The notes below the pieces were generated by a model. That model was not told the DNA's origin. It made no database searches and worked only from the letters and a program-made list of their open reading frames with translations. From an uncultured Chloroflexales bacterium (lineage in GTDB: Bacteria; Chloroflexota; Chloroflexia; Chloroflexales; Chloroflexaceae): a DNA stretch of 41,433 nt. The translations under genes were made by a program, and so were the position numbers. Shown here piece after piece: positions 35,724 through 41,433 of this stretch; positions within the stretch are counted from its first letter, which is position 1; every line of letters starts with the position of its first letter. The stretch lies in the NCBI GenBank assembly GCA_937925925.1, contig CALANA010000123.1:1-41433 (forward strand), written 5' to 3'.

Positions 35724-35869
35724 AAAGTAAAGACGATCTTCATGAAGTTCCACTGAAAGTAGCTGTGAGTCTACACCTGGAAGTGATCAGTGTCAAGTAC
35801 CAATATCGTCAATTGGCCTCCGATTACTTGCAATCGGCTAAAGCGTATGCTATACTCCTGATGCATAGT

Positions 35870-35953
35870 GGGGATGTGGCGAAATGGCAGACGCGCATGC
35901 CTTAGGAGCATGTGCCGCAAGGCGTGTGGGTTCAACTCCCACCATCCCCACCA
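35870..35953 (+). tRNA. tRNA-Leu (anticodon UAG), CCA encoded
   Basis: GGGGATG/CATCCCC acceptor, CATGC-CTTAGGA-GCATG anticodon arm, long variable arm, GTGGG TTCAACT CCCAC T-arm, then ACCA. Confidence 0.95.
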
Positions 35954-36191
35954 ATATGCTTCTGCACCACGAACACATAGTAACGATGCGATCTCTCTAG
36001 TACAAAAGGGCCTACATACCTCCGTAGTTGTCTGTCATCCTGAGTGGAGGCGTCGCCGGAGCGTATGGCATCCTGAGCGGAGCGAAGGATCGTGATCCCA
36101 TCAGAAGGGGAGATTCTTCGCTCCGCTCAGAATGGCAAAACCCTGGAGCTATTTCCGTCATCGTGTACTAGTTACCCAGACAGACTATCTC

Positions 36192-36309
36192 GTAACCGTT
36201 CAGGGGAACGTTCGCCAGCGGGGGTTGTGGGGGCTTGCGGCCCCCGCGAAATCCCGGGAACCTCCTGGAGGGGTACTGCCCCTCCAAACCAACCCACCTG
36301 AACGGTTAC
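36192..36309. mobile_element. MITE-like element, family 2 (GTAACCGTTCAGG...CCTGAACGGTTAC)
   Basis: 13-bp perfect terminal inverted repeats; flanks GACTATCTC and AACTATCTT share ACTATCT (36184-36190, 36311-36317). Confidence 0.75.
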
Positions 36310-36599
36310 AACTATCTTCACAATTGGTTCCACGGTTGTATGCTCGATGGAAGATGAGCAAACAATGGTCTACCCCGATGCGTACCCTATGCACTATACT
36401 CTACCGTGGACATTATAAAGATGGACTGCTAGTTACGCTTCATCACTAATATCTGAAACCGTGTGTTAGTCCGGTGATCATGAGGCATACTATCCCCATC
36501 ATACACCAGATAGTACTCATGTTGTTAAAACGAGTTACCCTGTCGCTCGCAGCTCATGTCCTTTTTAACCCGCTGCAGCAGAGAACGGGCTGTTTTCGT

Positions 36600-36629
36600 G
36601 CAAAATGTTCACTGTAGGCAAACATTTTG
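36600..36629. repeat. Hairpin CAAAATGTT-CACTGTAGGCA-AACATTTTG within a decayed family-1-like repeat
   Basis: 9-bp perfect stem; followed by GCTCTGCCGAAGGCGAAAA, also seen (reverse complement) in family-1 copies. Confidence 0.6.
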
Positions 36630-36727
36630 TAGGAAAACAACAGAAAAATATGGCTCTGCCGAAGGCGAAAACCATAAGGGAGAGAGGGACGACTGGGTAA
36701 AGTATGTTGTTAAGGAAAGGAACCGAA

Positions 36728-37390
36728 ATGGTACGTGTTCGCTTCGACTATATTATTCAAGACATACGTGGCGATCTAGTAAACCTGGGGCATATGGTTG
36801 AACAGTCACTGGAACACGCTATGCAGAGTCTCGCAACCTGGAATACTACTACTGCTGGCTGGATCATCCGCGATGATCCACAGATCGATGCAGCCCAGCA
36901 AGCCATTGAGGAACGGGTGATGGGGTTATTGGCAACCCAGCAACCCATCGTTGCCAGTGATTTGCGTCTGATGAGTGTCGTAGTTGCCATCGCCACCGAA
37001 CTGGAACGCATTGGCGATTATGCCAGTGGCATCGCCAAACGTATTCAGCGTGCCAGCCACCGCCCGGTACGCATCGATCCGCCAACCGAGATCAACAGCA
37101 TGTCCCGGATGGCCCAGTCAATGCTGCATACCAGTCTGGATGCCTTCCTCCATCAAGATCTTGATCTGGCCCGTAGCCTGGCACAACAAGAAGAGCAAGT
37201 TGATGGCCTGGAAGATCGACTACATGCGCACTTGCTCGATCTGGCCCACGAAGATCCGCAACGGATCGGCGTGGTGGTCGACCTCATAGATATCGTCCAT
37301 GTGCTGGAGCGGGTGGCTGACCGTGCCACCAATATTGGTGAGCGGGTGATCTATCTGGTGACATGCCATTCAGAAATGCTTAATCCATAA
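36728..37390 (+). CDS. phoU: PhoU-like phosphate transport regulator
   Basis: LVNLGHMVEQSLEHAMQSL, IVASDLRLMSVVVAIATELERIGDYASGIAKRI and DIVHVLERVADRATNIGERVIYLVT. Confidence 0.93.
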   Translation: MVRVRFDYIIQDIRGDLVNLGHMVEQSLEHAMQSLATWNTTTAGWIIRDDPQIDAAQQAIEERVMGLLATQQPIVASDLRLMSVVVAIATELERIGDYASGIAKRIQRASHRPVRIDPPTEINSMSRMAQSMLHTSLDAFLHQDLDLARSLAQQEEQVDGLEDRLHAHLLDLAHEDPQRIGVVVDLIDIVHVLERVADRATNIGERVIYLVTCHSEMLNP

Positions 37391-37869
37391 CCACTCGCGG
37401 GTTGGCAGCACTTAACGATGCGCTCTACCCGCTGGTGGCGGTTTTTTGGCAGGGGCTGTGTCCTGTGCAGCCTCTGCCGTATCTCCACACATCAGACGCT
37501 CTATTATGCTCCATGCCAAACCGATCCACCAGAAAGATGCTCGTACTCCAAGGAGACTTCCCCTGGAAAGAGATGGCGCGGGGCGCGAGCTTCCTCTGAC
37601 ATCTCCTCTCTGGTGCGGCGCGGCAAAGCCACGCCGCACCAGCAGCAGTCTTGTTGGAATACTCGTAAACGATCTCCTTTACTGCCCTGTTGCACCCGAC
37701 TGCTCGTAGAGGTTGCCATGAACCCACCGTATATCCTCTGTCATAAAACCTGAACAAATGTACTTCTATTACAAGTCTACACGCATTTGACGTGGTACTT
37801 AAGGAATGATATACTTAATCCTGTTGAATATCAAGAAGTCCTAGCAACTTTCAGGAAGGCTTCAGGCAC

Positions 37870-38376
37870 GTGACACAGCAAGATCCGCAGATGGGGGTTG
37901 AGTACAACCAGCAAACCAATTTTGAAGAGGTAGAGCGGGTCATTATGCAGATCAGCTGGCTAGGTCAACGCCAGTTTATGCAGTTGCTCGACGAAGAACG
38001 ATTTCATCTCACCCTACCCCAGTTCTACACGCTCCTGCACCTGCATCAAATCGCCGATGCATGCAAAATGTCCGATCTAGCCGATGCGACGCATCAGTCG
38101 GCCGCATCCCTGACCGGCGTAGTTGACCGTCTACTGGAAAAACAACTGGTTGAACGCACCCGTCATCCCCGTGATCGGCGTCAAGTCATGGTCGTGGTGA
38201 CCCCGCGTGGTAACACGTTGATCGCGGAAATCAAGCGTGCCCGCCACGAACAGATGCATTCAGCCTTTATGCATTTGCATCCAGATGATATTGATACGCT
38301 GCTACGGTTGCTGGATCAAGTACTGCTTGGCATGATGCGTGTCCTGGAGCGTGCTGATAGTGGCCGTTGGGCATAA
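37870..38376 (+). CDS. MarR-family transcriptional regulator (GTG start)
   Basis: CKMSDLADATHQSAASLTGVVDRLLEKQLVERTRHPRDRRQVMVVVTPRG. Confidence 0.93.
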   Translation: MTQQDPQMGVEYNQQTNFEEVERVIMQISWLGQRQFMQLLDEERFHLTLPQFYTLLHLHQIADACKMSDLADATHQSAASLTGVVDRLLEKQLVERTRHPRDRRQVMVVVTPRGNTLIAEIKRARHEQMHSAFMHLHPDDIDTLLRLLDQVLLGMMRVLERADSGRWA

Positions 38377-38504
38377 TGTGGGATATAACGAATGGTTGAT
38401 GACACGATGAAAGTATGGATGGTTGGAAACATTACAGAATGCTCACGAACGTGTTGGGATCGTACCGTTTGACGTTTATAAACGGTAGTTTCATTAGAAG
38501 AGTC

Positions 38505-38584
38505 GTCTTCGTTCAGGGGAACGTTCGCCAGCGGGGATTGCGGGGGCCTGCGGCCCCTCCAAACCAACCCACCTGAACGGTTAC
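38505..38584. mobile_element. MITE-like element, family 2 (short copy, degenerate left end)
   Basis: GTCTTCGTTCAGG ... CCTGAACGGTTAC; flanks GAAGAGTC (38497-38504) and GAAGAGTA (38585-38592), 7/8 identical. Confidence 0.6.
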
Positions 38585-38914
38585 GAAGAGTATATGTGCA
38601 TGACTGATTGGCAAAAATAGTACACCAACGAGACGTTGTCTCGGCGAGGGTGCGGGGGCCACAGGCCCCCGCACATACTCCCTTCCTGGTGCAGCTTTAC
38701 TGCACCGCACCAGAAAAGAGATTTCGGCGGAAGCCCTCGCCCCGCGCAATCTCTCTCCAGGGGAAGCCTCGTTGGAGTCATAGTAGAGACACACAGGAAG
38801 CTGAATAGATGCTCATCAATAAAGCAAAAACTATTTGCTCAACAATAATTATCAATAGCGTACCGATGCGTTCGAAACAGGCCCACGATTGTCCTGTAGA
38901 AAAGAGGAACACCG

Positions 38915-41356
38915 ATGACTAATGACGTGTTAGCAGACCAGGAAGCAATGCGCACCAGCAATGTGACCCAATTTGAGCGTGAACTACCACTGGTGGTACT
39001 GGGGGAAATGGTGATTATGCCCCATATGACAGTGCCACTTCAGGTAGGACAAGGCAAATCCTATCGGGCAATGGAGCAGGCCTGGGAGGAGGAGCGCGAA
39101 GTTCTGCTGATTTTTGTCTCCGAAAATGAGATCGAGGGCTACAAGAGCAACCAGGCGCAACAACTGCCGCCCATTGGCGTGATTGCGAAGCTCGAAGAGT
39201 TCATTAAACTGCCCGATAACACCGTGCGCATTATTCTTGAAGGTGCTTATCGGGCTCGCGTTTTAGATGCTGTGCAGAGTGAGCCGTTTTATCGGGTGCG
39301 CTGTTTGCCACTCTTCGATCCCGAAGTCAGTGGGATGGAAATTCAGGCCTTGATGGAAACAGTTAAGCAGCAGGTTGACGAGTTTGTTGACCATCTGGGC
39401 GAAGTGCCCCAGGAGGCGGTCGCATTTGTCCACCGCATTGATCGTCCAGGTCATCTAGCCGATATTGTCACCTATGGCCCGGCGTTTGAGTTTAAGGATC
39501 GTCTGGAAATCCTCAAAACGCTTGATCCGGTCGAGCGTCTGCGCAAAGCCTATCTGATTCTGGCCCGCCAGATCGAGTTGCTTAAGCTACGCCAGAAGAT
39601 CCAGCAGGACACCAAGGAAGTGCTAGATCAGAGCCAGCGGGAGTATTTTCTGCGTGAACAGATGCGCGTTATTCGGCGTGAACTGGGCGAAGACGAAGAG
39701 AGCGATGATCCAATCGATGAACTGCGGCGCAAGATCGCCGAACTTCAGGCCCCCGATTATGTGAAAGATCAGGCTTTACACGAAGTGCGTCGCCTGGCCC
39801 AGCAGGGCATGAATAGCCCCGAAGCCGGGGTTATTCGTACCTATCTGGATTGGATTATTCATTTGCCCTGGGCCGATGAGGAGTTTCCCGAAATTCGGAT
39901 TACGGAAGCGCAGAAGGTGCTGGACGAGGATCACTATGGCCTGGAGAAGGTCAAAGAACGTATTCTAGAGTACCTGGCGGTGCGGAAGTTGGCCGGAAAC
40001 AAAATGCGCTCACCAATCCTCTGTTTCGTTGGGCCGCCCGGTGTTGGCAAGACCAGTCTGGGACGTTCGATTGCCCGTGCGCTGAACCGCAAATTCGTGC
40101 GCGCCAGCCTGGGTGGCGTGCGCGACGAGGCCGAAATTCGCGGCCATCGACGCACGTATATCGGTGCAATGCCAGGGCGTATTATCCAGGGCATGAAATC
40201 TGCAAAGTCGAGAAGCCCGGTCTTTATGTTGGATGAGATCGATAAGGTTGGTATGGATTTTCGCGGCGATCCCACCTCGGCCCTGCTGGAGGTACTTGAT
40301 CCTGAACAGAATAATACCTTTAGCGATCATTATCTGGAGATCCCCTATGATCTCAGTCAGGTGATTTTTATCGCCACTGCCAATCAACTCGAACCTATTC
40401 CCAGTCCACTCCGAGATCGTATGGAGATCATCGAGATTGGCGGTTATACCGAAGACGAAAAGATGGGTATTGCCCGTGGCTTTTTAATTCCCAAGCAGCG
40501 TGAGTTTCATGGGTTGACTGACGACCAGTTGATCATTACCGAAAAATCGATTATGAAGCTGGTACGCGAATATACCCGCGAGGCAGGTGTGCGCAATCTG
40601 GAGCGTGAACTTGCCAGCCTGTGTCGTAAAGTAGCGCGTAAGGTGGCCTCTGCCAGTGATGAACAGGTGCCTGTCGCAGATGCGCCAGACAGCGGAACCA
40701 ACAATGGCACAGAACCACCGGCTTTATCCTTTACGATTGACGTGGCCGATGTGGCTACCTACATTGGCCCCGAGCGCTACACCTATGGGCTGGCCTCTGA
40801 TAAAGATGAGGTTGGCGTTGCGACCGGGGTTTCCTGGACGTATGCCGGTGGCGATATTTTGAGTATTGAGGTCTTACCCGTTCGTGGCAAGGGTACGTTG
40901 CAGATTACCGGCCAGTTGGGTGAGATTATGAAGGAAAGCGCTCAGGCGGCGATGTCCTATGCTCGTTCGTGGGCCGAACAGTCGGGAATTGATCCGAAGT
41001 ACTTTGAAGATCACGCCTTTCACATCCATGTGCCAGAAGGGGCGGTTCCCAAAGATGGCCCTTCAGCCGGTATTACCTTGACGACCGCGCTGATCAGTGC
41101 CGTTACCGGGCAGCCTGTTCGCCGCGATGTGGCAATGACTGGCGAGATTACGCTACGTGGGAAAGTGCTGGGTATCGGTGGGTTGAAGGAGAAAACGCTG
41201 GCCGCCCATCGCGCCGGTATCAAGACGTTTATTCTGCCCAAGGAGAACACGAAAGATATTGGCGAGTTACCGGAAAAGGTTAAGCAAGAACTGACGCTGG
41301 TACCCGTTTCTTCGATGGAAGAGGTCTTGAAGATTGCGCTCAACACGACCAAGTAA
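38915..41356 (+). CDS. lon: ATP-dependent Lon protease
   Basis: LPLVVLGEMVIMPHMTVPLQVG, Walker A GPPGVGKTSLGRSIARAL, GGVRDEAEIRGHRRTYIGAMPGRI, catalytic VPKDGPSAGITLTTALIS. Confidence 0.97.
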   Translation: MTNDVLADQEAMRTSNVTQFERELPLVVLGEMVIMPHMTVPLQVGQGKSYRAMEQAWEEEREVLLIFVSENEIEGYKSNQAQQLPPIGVIAKLEEFIKLPDNTVRIILEGAYRARVLDAVQSEPFYRVRCLPLFDPEVSGMEIQALMETVKQQVDEFVDHLGEVPQEAVAFVHRIDRPGHLADIVTYGPAFEFKDRLEILKTLDPVERLRKAYLILARQIELLKLRQKIQQDTKEVLDQSQREYFLREQMRVIRRELGEDEESDDPIDELRRKIAELQAPDYVKDQALHEVRRLAQQGMNSPEAGVIRTYLDWIIHLPWADEEFPEIRITEAQKVLDEDHYGLEKVKERILEYLAVRKLAGNKMRSPILCFVGPPGVGKTSLGRSIARALNRKFVRASLGGVRDEAEIRGHRRTYIGAMPGRIIQGMKSAKSRSPVFMLDEIDKVGMDFRGDPTSALLEVLDPEQNNTFSDHYLEIPYDLSQVIFIATANQLEPIPSPLRDRMEIIEIGGYTEDEKMGIARGFLIPKQREFHGLTDDQLIITEKSIMKLVREYTREAGVRNLERELASLCRKVARKVASASDEQVPVADAPDSGTNNGTEPPALSFTIDVADVATYIGPERYTYGLASDKDEVGVATGVSWTYAGGDILSIEVLPVRGKGTLQITGQLGEIMKESAQAAMSYARSWAEQSGIDPKYFEDHAFHIHVPEGAVPKDGPSAGITLTTALISAVTGQPVRRDVAMTGEITLRGKVLGIGGLKEKTLAAHRAGIKTFILPKENTKDIGELPEKVKQELTLVPVSSMEEVLKIALNTTK

Positions 41357-41364
41357 GAGAACGT

Positions 41365-41433
41365 GTAACCGTTCAGGTGGGGTGGTCAGGAGGGGCGTTG
41401 CCCCTCCTGGAGTCTCTTCAGTTGTGGGGGGGG
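41365..41433. mobile_element. Left end of another family-2 MITE-like element, cut by the window edge
   Basis: GTAACCGTTCAGGTGGGGTGGT, same start as 14177. Confidence 0.55.

Noticed and set aside
36556-36801. ORFs overlapping the start of phoU and the decayed repeat at 36600
   Set aside because: Different frame from phoU and composed of repeat sequence; the PhoU frame with ATG 36728 is clearly the real gene.

Overview
The window looks like chromosomal DNA of a filamentous anoxygenic phototroph-like Chloroflexi; this is inferred from gene content and protein style, not from a database search. From left to right it holds: (1) the edge of a CRISPR-like array (3 repeats) abutting a decayed GxxExxY-family gene; (2) an iron/heme-acquisition neighbourhood. 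This has a flavodoxin, three tandem divergent small-protein paralogs of unknown function, a DtxR-like regulator, an ABM/HmoA-like monooxygenase, a FecCD permease, an HmuT-like binding protein, a Cys- and Thr/Pro-rich secreted protein, a second FecCD permease, an in-frame FecCD::RhtX-like chimera, and an ABC ATPase that has lost its Walker A; (3) two DUF4058 paralogs; (4) a CRP-like regulator, two AI-2E family permeases, a glutamine cyclotransferase, PurQ, a Ser/Thr kinase with FHA domain, and an Fe-dependent alcohol dehydrogenase; (5) a PHP + AlbA_2 multidomain protein with C-terminal repeats; (6) a pdhABC operon, a CBS/zinc-ribbon protein, a VanW protein, tRNA-Leu(UAG), PhoU, MarR and Lon. 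Intergenic regions are dense with short non-autonomous palindromic elements. I could define terminal inverted repeats for at least two families, and several copies carry matching 7-9 bp flanking duplications. The strongest candidates for new biology are the three-paralog small-protein array with its DtxR-like operator over a -35 box, the PHP-AlbA_2 repeat protein, and the two MITE-like families.
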